From Pedobacter frigiditerrae (lineage in GTDB: Bacteria > Bacteroidota > Bacteroidia > Sphingobacteriales > Sphingobacteriaceae), in contig NZ_SJSK01000002.1 in the NCBI RefSeq assembly GCF_004331645.1, positions 744,001 through 808,000 of the forward strand: DNA of 64,000 bases, given 5' to 3'. Below the pieces are notes generated by a model. The model ran no database searches and had not been told where the DNA came from. It saw only the letters and a program-made list of their open reading frames with translations. Below, piece by piece: positions 9,029 through 17,899 of this stretch (positions are counted from its first letter, which is position 1; every line of letters starts with the position of its first letter). The translations under genes and the position numbers were made by a program.

Positions 9029-9799
9029 ATGAGAAAATACATTTTAGGAATAACTGGATTATTATCCATCGCATTTTGCTTAACCATTAGCAGTTTTAAA
9101 CCAACAGAGAAAAGCGAAAAACCGAAACAAGGTAACATTACAACAGACAGTATTTATATGAATTACATAAATACGTTGTACGTTGCTGTGCATTTGAAAG
9201 AAGCAGGACTAAGCTTTCCAGTGTTCGAAAAAGCCATTACTGGTTTTTACAATTTGAAAAAATCTGGTCAGCTTTCTAACAAGTCTATTTTAACTATTGC
9301 AGATTTTGACCAATCGAGTACAAAAAAGAGATTGTACATTATCGATTTAGATAAAAAAGAAATCTTGTTAAATACTTGGGTGGCTCATGGGCAAAAAAGT
9401 GGAAATGATGAAGCTATCAATTTCTCCAATAAAAACGATTCTTTTACTAGCAGCTTAGGCTTTTATGTAACAGGAGAAGTTTATAGAGGAATTCATGGCA
9501 GGTCGCTTAAGCTAGACGGAATGGATTTAGGCTTTAATGACAATGCTAGAAGTCGTTCTATTGTAGTTCATGGCGCACCCTACGTAAGCGAAGGAACTAT
9601 TAGTGCATTAGGCCGATTAGGACGCAGCCAAGGTTGTCCGGCTGTTGCACCAGAAGTGGCAGATAAAGTAATCACTACCATTGGTGACAAAACGGTGTTA
9701 TTCATCAATAAAAGTGTGGAGAACTATTCATCTAAATATTTGGATGAAGCATTGGCTGCAAACTTTGCCTTAGATACTACAACACATTTAATGGATTAA
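9029..9799 (+). CDS. Murein L,D-transpeptidase catalytic-domain protein (YkuD_2)
   Basis: 256 residues with an N-terminal signal sequence (MRKYILGITGLLSIAFCLT). The catalytic core is VVHGAPYVS followed by GRSQGCPAVAPEVADKVI, which supplies the conserved histidine and the SxGCPA cysteine of the YkuD_2 family. Such enzymes handle the peptide stems of peptidoglycan in the periplasm. The mature part after about residue 25 is exported. It is transcribed alone, convergent with two larger transpeptidase genes, and separated from them by a shared terminator hairpin. Confidence 0.88.
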   Translation: MRKYILGITGLLSIAFCLTISSFKPTEKSEKPKQGNITTDSIYMNYINTLYVAVHLKEAGLSFPVFEKAITGFYNLKKSGQLSNKSILTIADFDQSSTKKRLYIIDLDKKEILLNTWVAHGQKSGNDEAINFSNKNDSFTSSLGFYVTGEVYRGIHGRSLKLDGMDLGFNDNARSRSIVVHGAPYVSEGTISALGRLGRSQGCPAVAPEVADKVITTIGDKTVLFINKSVENYSSKYLDEALAANFALDTTTHLMD

Positions 9800-9820
9800 C
9801 AATATTCATTTTAAAAACAA

Positions 9821-9847
9821 AAAGGAGGAATTTAACATTCCTCCTTT
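9821..9847. terminator. Bidirectional hairpin terminator
   Basis: AAAGGAGGAAT (9821-9831) pairs with ATTCCTCCTTT (9837-9847) around a 5-nt loop, with a T-run on both sides, between convergent genes ending at 9799 and 9850. Confidence 0.85.
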
Positions 9848-9849
9848 TT

Positions 9850-11394
9850 TTATGCTAGTCTTTGCAAGTAAGTAAACAAAACTATATCCAATCCATAAAC
9901 ATCTTTCCTGAACTGAAGTTTTCCTGCTGCATCCGCCCAACATGTAAAATAGGTTAAATAAACTGGAACTTGTTTTGGCAAGCCAATATCAGTAGCCACC
10001 GGATTTTCACTTTGCATCCCAGTTTTTATTTTATCGTACTTAGCTCCTCTTCCAAACAAAGCTTCAGCTAATTCCAATGGTTTTTCTACACGCACACAAC
10101 CGTGGCTAATGGCTCTCATTGGCAATGCGAATGCTGCCTTTGCAGGTGTGTCGTGTAAGTAAACGCTACTTTCATTTTGAAACAAAAACTTGATTTTACC
10201 TAAAGAATTATCATCACCCGGTCGTTGCTTAAAAGCATATTTTTTTCCCACATTACCGTCCGAAAAATCAATTGTTTCAGGATCTTCAATTATTTGGCCA
10301 TTCTCAAAAACATCTATATTATTGTTGGCCAAATAGTATGGATCTTTAGCAGCTAGTTTTGAAATTTCATTTGTTGCAATACTTTCGGGAATATTCCAAA
10401 CTGGATTAACCTGAACACTGTGAATCATACTTTTTAATTGAGGGGTTTCTCTATTGAACGGCCTATCCTTTTTCAAGTCATTTTCATCGTACTCAACCAA
10501 GTTATCAGTGTTGTTTTTATTTCTACCCTCGCCCACACAAACCTTCATGTTTAATACTGATTTGCCATCTTCCATCACGTCCAGTTTAAAATCTGGAATG
10601 TTTACCCAAACATATTTATCTTCGGTAGGCAAATTTTTCCATCTTAACCGTTCTAAATTAACCTTTAAAACCCTTTCAGTTTCTTCTGCACTTGTTGCAG
10701 GTAAAACAACTTTTTCTTGTAAAGCTTTTTGCAAAGCAACATACTGCGCTTCTTTTGGCTGAATACTATCTAAAAAGTTTTTAATATCTCTGGTTTCAAA
10801 AACTTGCAGAAAACTTAAACTGTCTGGTCTTTTTGTTGCCGTATAATATTGCGCATAAATCTTTCTGGGACTAATAATCCCGAATTGTAGTGCATTACCA
10901 TAGTTCGTTAAAGAATTAGCAGCAGAAAGCTCTAAATCAATCAAAACCTGATAAGCCTCATCTAGTGTTTTAATCTCTTTTTTATTGTAAGTTTTCTCTA
11001 TTAGTTCATTTAACTCATAGGTTTTAAATATTGCTGGGTCTAAACCATGAACAGCAGAATTATTAAGAACGGCAATTGCCTCTTTTAGCTTATCTTTTGA
11101 CAGGTTCTTCATTAGTAGAACTGGCTCAAAATCATTAGCCTCATAAAGCGCTCTTAGAAATTTGGGGTTTCTGTATTGTTTTTCTTGCTTTTCGAAAGTT
11201 GCTTTGAATTTCTCAACAAAGGTTTCAGTTTCTATGTCTTTAAAGATTTTATTTCTAGTTTCTTTAAAAACTACTGCACCAATATCAGAGTGGCTTTTTT
11301 TACAAGATTGCAGGATAAATAACAAGAAAACGCCAAGCAAAATAAATTGCGGAGCGTATAATTTAGGGTAGATTGTAAACTTCATATAGACCAA
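9850..11394 (-). CDS. L,D-transpeptidase family lipoprotein (YcbB-like)
   Basis: 514 residues. The N-terminal LLGVFLLFILQSCKK looks like a lipoprotein signal with cysteine at about residue 31. The middle part matches the YcbB-type scaffold, and the catalytic region reads SVYLHDTPAKAAF then AISHGCVRVEKPLELAEAL, with the SHGCVR nucleophile. Predicted role: formation of 3-3 crosslinks in peptidoglycan or attachment of proteins to it, at the periplasmic side. A second ATG three codons downstream is an equally possible start. It follows a paralogue with a 29-nt gap, so the two form a tandem pair. Confidence 0.88.
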   Translation of the reverse strand: MVYMKFTIYPKLYAPQFILLGVFLLFILQSCKKSHSDIGAVVFKETRNKIFKDIETETFVEKFKATFEKQEKQYRNPKFLRALYEANDFEPVLLMKNLSKDKLKEAIAVLNNSAVHGLDPAIFKTYELNELIEKTYNKKEIKTLDEAYQVLIDLELSAANSLTNYGNALQFGIISPRKIYAQYYTATKRPDSLSFLQVFETRDIKNFLDSIQPKEAQYVALQKALQEKVVLPATSAEETERVLKVNLERLRWKNLPTEDKYVWVNIPDFKLDVMEDGKSVLNMKVCVGEGRNKNNTDNLVEYDENDLKKDRPFNRETPQLKSMIHSVQVNPVWNIPESIATNEISKLAAKDPYYLANNNIDVFENGQIIEDPETIDFSDGNVGKKYAFKQRPGDDNSLGKIKFLFQNESSVYLHDTPAKAAFALPMRAISHGCVRVEKPLELAEALFGRGAKYDKIKTGMQSENPVATDIGLPKQVPVYLTYFTCWADAAGKLQFRKDVYGLDIVLFTYLQRLA

Positions 11395-11423
11395 ATGAAA
11401 TTAAGCCCATTTTGTTTGAAAAT

Positions 11424-13031
11424 TTACATATATTTTTTAACGGCATTCCAAAGAACTCCATCATAGTCATATACATCTGGTCTAAATTGAACTTTTCCAT
11501 TCTCTGCCCAAGCAGTATAATAACCAATTACCACAGCTACGTTTTTCCTAGTTGAGAACCAAGATGGTTTAAGTTGGAACACGTTTGTAGTATCTGCTTT
11601 TTTAGCCAATATTTTCTGATACTGCTTATTTCTATTGGTATCAATTGGCGGAAGGTTTACCTCCATTCGCAACTGGTCGTATTGATATTTATCTTTAACC
11701 ATCAGCTGTGCAAACTTCAGTGGGTCTTCAATGCGCACACAACCGTGACTAATTGCTCTATTTGCTAGTTTGAAACCATATTTATTATTCGTGTCGTGCA
11801 AATAGATACTCGAACTATTGTCAAAAATAAATTTGAATTTCCCTAAAGCATTTCCTTCTCCAGAGCCTTGTTTAAAGGTAAAAGGTAATTTTTCCCTAGC
11901 ATATTTATTCCATTGAATGGTATCTGGGTCATAAACTTGTTTGCCTTTATAATAAACTTTGATGTTACTATTAGAGAGGTAATATGGGTCTTTTCTAGCC
12001 ATCCAATAAATTTCACTTTGTGCAATGCTTACAGGAATATTCCATATTGGGTTTACCTGTATTGCGTTAAAAACACTTACCAATTGAGGCGTTTCGTGAT
12101 TTTTTGGTTTATCATCCAAATTGCCTGACTTTAAGAATAACTTCATTTTCTCAGTATAAGTCGCTTCTCTTTTACCGCCAACACATACATTCATGTGCGC
12201 CAAAGTATCTCGCTTATTAAACCAAGTCAGCGAAAAATCTGGAATATTTACAGCTACAACTTCATCTGTTTTTATAGGCAATTGCCAGCGCAAACGCTCC
12301 ATATTCAATTTTATGGTTTTAATTGCTTGGTCATTTTCATTTCTAATGCTATCTCGATAAAAGGCTAGCATGGCTTTTAAATCCAAATAGCTTTTTGAGC
12401 TTGGTTGAGCACTTTTTAAGGATGCAACAATATCAGTCGTATTTAAAAGCGAATCCATCCTCAAACTATCTGGCCGGTGAACATTGATGTAATAACGATT
12501 GTATATTTTACGTGGGTTAACAATTCCGTATTTAATAGAACTTGCATAGCGTAAAAATGCATCAGCAGTTTTAATTTCTAATTCAGCTATAAGCGAATAA
12601 ACTTCATCGATACTTTTAAACTTGTTCGCATCTAATGTTGCTATCAACTGCGTTAATTCTTTAACCTTAAATACTTCCGGATTAAAACCATCAGCATTAC
12701 TCCTTTCAATATAGCTTGTTAAAGTATCTAACCCACCATTGGTATAAAATCTTGTTATTAGCGATGGATTATTTTCGTGAGTTAAATAAAATGCTTTGGT
12801 TGTTTTGGGATTGGATAGAGAACTACTCAATTCGTCCAGTTTTTTACTGAAAATGGGATTATAAAATGCAGTATCGAATTTATTATAAAGTTTGTTCTCG
12901 AAATGTTTGGCTAATAATGTAGCAATTTCTGGTTTTTCCTTAAACCACCCACAAGAGCACAAAAACAGACATAACAGGGAAAAAAGGAGCGTTTTCTTCA
13001 ATTTTTTATTGGTATTTAACAGGCTAACCAC
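11424..13031 (-). CDS. L,D-transpeptidase family lipoprotein (YcbB-like)
   Basis: 535 residues, paralogous to the downstream gene over its full length. The signal segment LLFSLLCLFLCSCGWFKEK suggests lipid attachment at the second cysteine. The catalytic motif is AISHGCVRIEDPLKFAQLM, preceded by SSIYLHDTNNKYGF. The shared HETPQLVSVFNAIQVNPIWN segment before the catalytic domain is typical of the YcbB group. Probably cotranscribed with its paralogue. Upstream lies the histidine operon control region on the opposite strand, only about 45 nt from its candidate promoter. Confidence 0.88.
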   Translation of the reverse strand: MVSLLNTNKKLKKTLLFSLLCLFLCSCGWFKEKPEIATLLAKHFENKLYNKFDTAFYNPIFSKKLDELSSSLSNPKTTKAFYLTHENNPSLITRFYTNGGLDTLTSYIERSNADGFNPEVFKVKELTQLIATLDANKFKSIDEVYSLIAELEIKTADAFLRYASSIKYGIVNPRKIYNRYYINVHRPDSLRMDSLLNTTDIVASLKSAQPSSKSYLDLKAMLAFYRDSIRNENDQAIKTIKLNMERLRWQLPIKTDEVVAVNIPDFSLTWFNKRDTLAHMNVCVGGKREATYTEKMKLFLKSGNLDDKPKNHETPQLVSVFNAIQVNPIWNIPVSIAQSEIYWMARKDPYYLSNSNIKVYYKGKQVYDPDTIQWNKYAREKLPFTFKQGSGEGNALGKFKFIFDNSSSIYLHDTNNKYGFKLANRAISHGCVRIEDPLKFAQLMVKDKYQYDQLRMEVNLPPIDTNRNKQYQKILAKKADTTNVFQLKPSWFSTRKNVAVVIGYYTAWAENGKVQFRPDVYDYDGVLWNAVKKYM

Positions 13032-13074
13032 ATTGATTAGCAGTGAATATACTTCAAATTAAATGCCATATTGT

Positions 13075-13104
13075 TTTGATTTTAAATTTACAAAGCTATA
13101 TTTG
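13075..13104 (+). promoter_or_regulatory. Candidate promoter of the histidine operon
   Basis: TTTG at 13075-13078 and TATATTTG at 13097-13104 are separated by 18 nt, close to the Bacteroidota -33/-7 arrangement. Transcription would begin near 13110, placing the histidine-rich leader peptide and hairpins in the 5' leader of hisG. Confidence 0.65.
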
Positions 13105-13145
13105 CATTATCTTCTCAACAAAATTACGGAAAGATAAGCAATATA

Positions 13146-13205
13146 ATGATTCAAGTTTTAAACCATCACGTACATTTACACCATCGCCATTGTGGCGATA
13201 TATAG
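13146..13205 (+). CDS. hisL: Histidine operon leader peptide
   Basis: A 19-codon reading frame encodes MIQVLNHHVHLHHRHCGDI, with six histidines among residues 7-15, and ends in TAG. It lies about 35 nt inside the predicted transcript and 68 nt before hisG, exactly where attenuation leader peptides of amino-acid operons are found. Stalling on His codons when charged tRNA-His is scarce would alter folding of the downstream hairpins. The frame is too short for routine gene calling. Composition and position are seen directly; regulation by attenuation is inferred. Confidence 0.8.
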   Translation: MIQVLNHHVHLHHRHCGDI

Positions 13206-13234
13206 TAGTATGTTTTGTACGCAAAACGGTTTTT
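13183..13234 (+). promoter_or_regulatory. Candidate attenuator hairpins in the his leader
   Basis: Hairpin one pairs ATCGCCA (13183-13189) with TGGCGAT (13193-13199) and overlaps the last leader codons. Hairpin two pairs GTTTTG (13212-13217) with CAAAAC (13222-13227) around a TACG loop and is followed by GGTTTTT, a weak terminator. Competing long-range pairs are CGTACA (13169-13174) with TGTACG (13216-13221) and AAACC (13160-13164) with GGTTT (13228-13232). The competing arms lie in the His-codon region, so ribosome position could switch the fold. Which fold terminates cannot be settled by eye. Confidence 0.55.
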
Positions 13235-13273
13235 AGACAGATTCAATATTTCTTATTCCTAATTTTATAACAA

Positions 13274-14125
13274 GTGAAAACACTTAAAATCGCTATCCAA
13301 AAGTCGGGTAGGTTAAACGAAAAATCAGTAGAAATTCTTAAAAATTGTGGCCTTTCTTTCGAAAACTACAAAAGTTCACTGATAGCAACTGTTGCTAATT
13401 TCCCTCTAGAAATTCTTTTTTTAAGAGATGATGATATCCCAGAATACGTTCAAGATGGCATTGCCGATTTAGGTATTGTTGGTGAAAATGTAATCATCGA
13501 AGCAGGTGCTGATGTATCCTATTTACAGCCTTTAGGATTTGGAAAATGCACCCTAAAAATTGCTGTTCAAAGCACCAGTAATATTACCGAACTTTCGCAA
13601 TTAAATGGCAAAGCAATTGCCACTTCTTACCCTGTAATTTTACAAAAATACCTTTCAGAAAACAATGTTGATGCGCAGATTAGAAACATCTCTGGCTCGG
13701 TAGAAATTGGTCCAGGCTTAGGATTAAGTGATGCGATTTTCGACATCGTTTCTACAGGTGGAACTTTAAAAAGCAATGGACTAAAAGCATTCAAAAATGT
13801 AATGGATTCGCAAGCAGTTTTAATTGCTAGCAAAGGGATGGAACTGAATCCAGAAGTGCTAGAGTTATTGCAAAGAATTCAATCTGTACTGAGAGCTAAA
13901 GCTACAAAATATGTTGTACTAAATGTGGCTAAAGAAAACTTACAAGCTGTGGTAGATTTATTACCTGGCGTAAAAAGTCCTACTGTAGTTCCATTGTTCG
14001 AAGAAGGTTGGGTTGCTGTACATTCGGTAATTGCAGAAGAAGATTTCTGGGAAAAAATCAATGGCCTAAAATTAGCCGGCGCAGAAGGAATTGTTGTAAT
14101 GCCGATTGAGAAAATCATTACATAA
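13274..14125 (+). CDS. hisG: ATP phosphoribosyltransferase, long form
   Basis: 283 residues, GTG start. It catalyses the first step of histidine synthesis: ATP plus PRPP to phosphoribosyl-ATP. Motifs seen are IAIQKSGRLNEKSVEIL near the N-terminus, GIADLGIVGENVI (residues 62-74) and DIVSTGGTLKSNGLK for the PRPP-binding loop. The C-terminal 75 residues form the HisG_C regulatory domain of the long form, which normally gives feedback inhibition by histidine without HisZ. It is the first structural gene after the leader peptide. Confidence 0.95.
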   Translation: MKTLKIAIQKSGRLNEKSVEILKNCGLSFENYKSSLIATVANFPLEILFLRDDDIPEYVQDGIADLGIVGENVIIEAGADVSYLQPLGFGKCTLKIAVQSTSNITELSQLNGKAIATSYPVILQKYLSENNVDAQIRNISGSVEIGPGLGLSDAIFDIVSTGGTLKSNGLKAFKNVMDSQAVLIASKGMELNPEVLELLQRIQSVLRAKATKYVVLNVAKENLQAVVDLLPGVKSPTVVPLFEEGWVAVHSVIAEEDFWEKINGLKLAGAEGIVVMPIEKIIT

Positions 14126-14192
14126 ATCAAAAAAAATAGATTTAAACGCTATATTTTATATTAACTAATAGTTAAATTAAAAACATAACATA

Positions 14193-15476
14193 TTGAAACT
14201 CTATAACTATAAAGATTTAACTGCACAAAAAATTGAAGAGTTGTGTTCTCGCAAAGTTGAAGACGATAATTTGGTCTTTTCACGGGTAGAAAACATCATT
14301 GCCGCTGTTAAATCGGAGGGTGACGCAGCACTCCTCTCCTATGCCGAACAATTTGATAAGGTTAAATTATCTTCTTTGTTTATTGGTAAAGAAGAACTAG
14401 TCGAACTAGCCAAACAAATTCCTTTATCGGTAAAAAATGCTATTGATGTAGCTTACCAAAACATCTACAAATTCCACGAAGCTCAGCTTAAAACTGAAGC
14501 TAAAATTGAAACAATGCCTGGCGTAAATTGCTGGAGAGAAGCTAGAGCAATTGAAAAAGTCGGGCTTTATATTCCAGGTGGAACAGCTGTTTTACCGAGT
14601 ACTTTTTTGATGCTTGGCATACCTGCAAAAATTGCAGGTTGCAAAGAAATTGTGGTGTGCTCTCCGCCACAAAGTGATGGAAAAATCAATACCTATATTG
14701 CTTATGTTTCTACCCTGCTTAACATAAAAAAAGTTTACTTAGTTGGAGGTGCGCAGGCTGTCGGAGCAATGGCATTTGGAACCGAAACAATCCCGAAAGT
14801 TAACAAGATTTTTGGACCTGGAAATCGCTATGTAACAGAGGCAAAAAAACTATTGCAAAACACAGTTGCAATCGATATGCCAGCGGGTCCATCTGAGGTT
14901 TTAGTGATAGCTGATGAAACCGCAAATCCTGCTTTTGTTGCAGCTGATTTATTGGCTCAAGCCGAACACGGAACCGACAGTCAGGCGATATTAGTTGCTA
15001 CCTCTAAAAAGTTGATAAACGAAGTAATAGTTGAAGTTGAAAAGCAGTTACTTGATTTACCCAGAAAAGACATCGCTCAAAAAGCAATTGAAAATTCTTA
15101 CGCTGTATTTGCTGAAACTTTAACTGAGGCAATGGACTTTAGTAATGCCTATGCACCTGAACATTTAATTCTAGCGACTGAAAACTTTGAACCACTTATT
15201 CCATTAATCATTAATGCAGGTTCGGTATTTTTAGGAAATTTAACTCCAGAAAGCGCAGGAGATTATGCTTCAGGAACAAACCATACTTTACCTACAAGTG
15301 GTTTTGCAAGAGCTTTCTCAGGTGTTTCAGTTGATACTTTCCTTAAGAAAATTACTTTTCAGCACCTTACGGCTAATGGTTTACAAAATATTGGCAGCAC
15401 AGTTGAAGTTTTGGCAGAAGCAGAAGGATTACAAGCACATAAAAATGCGATAACAATAAGATTAAAAAAGATGTGA
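14193..15476 (+). CDS. hisD: Histidinol dehydrogenase
   Basis: 427 residues, TTG start (MKLYNYKDLTAQKIEEL). Oxidises L-histidinol to L-histidine with two NAD. Family signatures include VGLYIPGGTAVLPST, KIFGPGNRYVTEAKK, AIDMPAGPSEVLVIAD, the zinc and catalytic region DLLAQAEHGTDSQ, and NAYAPEHLIL. Length is normal for the family. It follows hisG after a 67-nt gap. The downstream junction to hisC carries an inverted repeat. Confidence 0.95.
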   Translation: MKLYNYKDLTAQKIEELCSRKVEDDNLVFSRVENIIAAVKSEGDAALLSYAEQFDKVKLSSLFIGKEELVELAKQIPLSVKNAIDVAYQNIYKFHEAQLKTEAKIETMPGVNCWREARAIEKVGLYIPGGTAVLPSTFLMLGIPAKIAGCKEIVVCSPPQSDGKINTYIAYVSTLLNIKKVYLVGGAQAVGAMAFGTETIPKVNKIFGPGNRYVTEAKKLLQNTVAIDMPAGPSEVLVIADETANPAFVAADLLAQAEHGTDSQAILVATSKKLINEVIVEVEKQLLDLPRKDIAQKAIENSYAVFAETLTEAMDFSNAYAPEHLILATENFEPLIPLIINAGSVFLGNLTPESAGDYASGTNHTLPTSGFARAFSGVSVDTFLKKITFQHLTANGLQNIGSTVEVLAEAEGLQAHKNAITIRLKKM

Positions 15477-15483
15477 GAAGTTA

Positions 15484-15550
15484 GATATGAGATTTGAGGA
15501 ACTAGAAGGTATCCAAATCTCACTACTCAAATCTCACTACTCAAATCTCA
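15484..15550. repeat. TGAGATTTGAG inverted repeat at the hisD-hisC junction
   Basis: TGAGATTTGAG (15488-15498) is mirrored by CTCAAATCTCA at 15526-15536 and 15540-15550. Related copies occur at 21089-21155 and about 55640-55680. The repeat creates an artificial 23-codon extension in front of hisC. Confidence 0.7.
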
Positions 15551-15555
15551 AAAAA

Positions 15556-16626
15556 ATGGACATTAAAGATTTACAAAGAGAAAATATAAAAACCCTTAAA
15601 CCTTACTCTACAGCTAGAGATGAGTTCAAAGGACAAGCAAGTGTCTTTTTAGATGCAAATGAAAATAGTTTTGGTTCACCACTACCTGCAAATTACAACC
15701 GCTACCCAGACCCATTGCAGTTAGATTTAAAAGATGCGATTAGCAAAATTAAAGGTGTACCAATAGAAAATACCTTTTTAGGAAATGGTAGTGATGAAGC
15801 AATCGACCTTTTATACCGAGCTTTTTGCAACCCTGGGAAAGACAACGTTATCATTCTTCCACCTACTTACGGAATGTATGAAGTTTCAGCAAACATAAAT
15901 GATGTTGAGATTAGAAAAGTTGATTTGCTGCCAAATTTCCAATTAGACCTAGAGAAAATTGCTGAGGCTATTGACGCAAATACTAAAATGATTTTCATTT
16001 GTTCACCAAACAACCCTACCGGGAATTCCATCAATAGAACAGACATTGAGACAATCTTAGCCAATTTTAAAGGTTTGGTGGTAATTGATGAGGCTTATAT
16101 CAATTTCGCAAAGCAGAAGACCTTTATTCAAGAATTAACCGAATATTCAAATTTGGTTATCCTACAAACGTTTTCTAAAGCTTGGGGATTAGCGGCTTTA
16201 CGTTTGGGAATGGCTTTTTCATCACGACCCGTTATTGATATTTTAAACAAGGTAAAACCACCATACAATATCAATCAAGCTACACAAGACCTAGCTTTGG
16301 CTGCTTTAGAAAATATACAGCAGGTAAATGATTGGATTAAAATCACTGTCTCAGAGAGAGAGAGATTAAGTAATTTACTCACTAAACTTCCTTTGGTTAA
16401 AAAAGTCTATCCATCCGATGCTAACTTTATATTGGCAGAAGTGCATGATGCCTTAGGTACTTACAATTTATTGGTGGATAAAGGCATAATTGTCCGCGAC
16501 CGCTCGAAAGTATCGCTTTGCGAAGGATGTTTGAGAATTACCATAGGAACCGTTGAAGAAAATGATGAATTGATTAGAGTATTAACCCCCCAACCCCCTA
16601 AAGGGGGAGCTGAAAACCGAGCTTAA
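15556..16626 (+). CDS. hisC: Histidinol-phosphate aminotransferase
   Basis: 356 residues from ATG at 15556. The frame is open from 15487, but the extra residues come from an intergenic repeat, so I chose MDIKDLQREN. PLP enzyme of fold type I, converting imidazole acetol-phosphate to histidinol phosphate. Motifs: FLGNGSDEAIDLLYRAF, FICSPNNPTGN, VIDEAYINF and TFSKAWGLAALRLG with the PLP-binding lysine. The C-terminal tail LTPQPPKGGAENRA is encoded by a palindromic element, and the native terminus probably lay just before it. Confidence 0.93.
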   Translation: MDIKDLQRENIKTLKPYSTARDEFKGQASVFLDANENSFGSPLPANYNRYPDPLQLDLKDAISKIKGVPIENTFLGNGSDEAIDLLYRAFCNPGKDNVIILPPTYGMYEVSANINDVEIRKVDLLPNFQLDLEKIAEAIDANTKMIFICSPNNPTGNSINRTDIETILANFKGLVVIDEAYINFAKQKTFIQELTEYSNLVILQTFSKAWGLAALRLGMAFSSRPVIDILNKVKPPYNINQATQDLALAALENIQQVNDWIKITVSERERLSNLLTKLPLVKKVYPSDANFILAEVHDALGTYNLLVDKGIIVRDRSKVSLCEGCLRITIGTVEENDELIRVLTPQPPKGGAENRA

Positions 16627-16697
16627 TTTATGGAGCAGAATATAAATAACAAAGATTTAGTAGCCTCAACTCCCCCTTCAGGGGGCCGGGGGGTATT
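16582..16697. repeat. Family-1 palindromic element at the hisC-hisB junction
   Basis: The left end starts TTAACCCCCCAACCCCCTAA and continues AGGGGGAG (16582-16609). The inverted right end contains CTCCCCCTTCAGGGGG followed by CCGGGGGGTA (about 16670-16695). About 55 bp lies between them, so the total length (~116 bp) is close to that of the copy at 982-1099. The left end is translated as the hisC tail, and the right end as [11 protein letters not shown] in front of the HisB fold. Confidence 0.72.
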
Positions 16698-17817
16698 GTT
16701 TATAGACCGTGATGGCACATTAAACATCGAACCAGCAGATGAACAAGTAGACAGCTTTGCAAAGCTGAAATTTTACCCAAAATCATTGTATTATCTTTCT
16801 AAAATTGCAACAGAGTTGGATTTTGATTTGGTAATGGTAACCAATCAAGATGGCTTGGGAACTCCATCAAATCCAGAAGAGAACTTTTGGCCAATACACA
16901 ATTTTATGCTAGATACTTTCGCTGGCGAAGGTGTGGTATTTAGGGAAGTTGTGATTGATAGAACTTTTGCAAAGGATAATGCTCCTACACGCAAACCTCA
17001 TACAGGCTTATTAACACATTATTTTGGCGAAGATTACGATTTGAAAAACTCTTTCGTAATCGGTGACCGATTAAACGACGTTATTCTAGCCAAGAATTTA
17101 GGCGCAAAAGCAATTTTCCTACGTCAGAATGATGCATTAGGAAGTACAGAAGCATTGGATAAACACGAAACTTTATTAGATGTAATTGCTTTGGAAACTC
17201 AAAAATGGGAAGATATTTATACCTTTTTAAGAGCTGGTGCCAGAAAAGTTCATCACGTTCGTAAAACGAATGAAACAGACATTACCATTGGTTTAGATTT
17301 AGATGGAACAGGGAAAGCAACCATTAAAACTGGCTTAAACTTCTTCGACCATATGCTAGACCAAATTGCCAGACACGGCAGCATGAATTTGGATGTAATT
17401 GCAAATGGCGATTTACATATTGATGAACACCATACCATTGAAGATACTGGAATTGCTTTAGGTGAAGCTTTTGCACAGGCTTTGGGCAATAAATTAGGTA
17501 TTGAACGTTATGGTTTTTGTTTACCAATGGATGATTGTTTAGCACAAGTTGCAATAGATTTTGGTGGCAGAAACTGGATTGTTTGGGATGCAGAATTTAA
17601 ACGTGAAAAAGTTGGTGATGTACCAACAGAAATGTTTTTCCACTTCTTTAAATCCTTTAGCGATGCCGCAAAATGCAACTTAAACATAAAAGCAGAAGGC
17701 GAAAACGAACATCACAAGATAGAAGCTATATTTAAGGCTTTTGCAAAAGCAATTAAAATGGCGGTAAAAAGAGATGCAGAGAAAATGGTTTTACCGAGCA
17801 CAAAAGGCGTTTTGTAA
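16630..17817 (+). CDS. hisB: Bifunctional histidinol-phosphatase / imidazoleglycerol-phosphate dehydratase
   Basis: 395 residues. The N-terminal HAD phosphatase starts at [14 protein letters not shown] (about residue 22), with [14 protein letters not shown] and [14 protein letters not shown]. The C-terminal dehydratase (about 200-395) shows [32 protein letters not shown] and [17 protein letters not shown], the manganese-binding histidine clusters. It performs steps seven and nine of histidine synthesis. The first ~20 residues (ending STPPSGGRG) are encoded by a palindromic element, so the original start was probably replaced. An internal TTG just before the DRDGT motif is a possible alternative start. 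Confidence 0.94.
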   Translation: MEQNINNKDLVASTPPSGGRGVLFIDRDGTLNIEPADEQVDSFAKLKFYPKSLYYLSKIATELDFDLVMVTNQDGLGTPSNPEENFWPIHNFMLDTFAGEGVVFREVVIDRTFAKDNAPTRKPHTGLLTHYFGEDYDLKNSFVIGDRLNDVILAKNLGAKAIFLRQNDALGSTEALDKHETLLDVIALETQKWEDIYTFLRAGARKVHHVRKTNETDITIGLDLDGTGKATIKTGLNFFDHMLDQIARHGSMNLDVIANGDLHIDEHHTIEDTGIALGEAFAQALGNKLGIERYGFCLPMDDCLAQVAIDFGGRNWIVWDAEFKREKVGDVPTEMFFHFFKSFSDAAKCNLNIKAEGENEHHKIEAIFKAFAKAIKMAVKRDAEKMVLPSTKGVL

Positions 17818-17825
17818 ATGAGTAA

Positions 17826-17887
17826 TGAGCAAGGATTAAAGAGCAAAGATTAGCTCAATATCTTTTCATCCTTGTTCTTTATTCTTT
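17826..17887. repeat. Inverted repeat at the hisB-hisH junction
   Basis: The 82-bp gap contains GAGCAAGGATTAAAGAGCAAAG and, further on, ATCCTTGTTCTTTATTCTTT, which is partly its reverse complement. It is a third, different palindromic sequence at a his-operon junction. Confidence 0.5.
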
Positions 17888-17899
17888 AATTTAAATAAT

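Noticed and set aside
13043..13270. A 75-codon plus-strand frame upstream of hisG
   Set aside because: It runs across the promoter and leader region in a different frame from the His-rich leader; no domain or good start, so it is a chance frame.
15487..15555. Longer HisC start giving MRFEELEGIQISLLKSHYSN
   Set aside because: The extra residues are translated TGAGATTTGAG repeats; the family start is at MDIKDLQREN.
17253..17554. Two minus-strand frames inside hisB
   Set aside because: They lie opposite the conserved IGP dehydratase domain and have no recognisable product.
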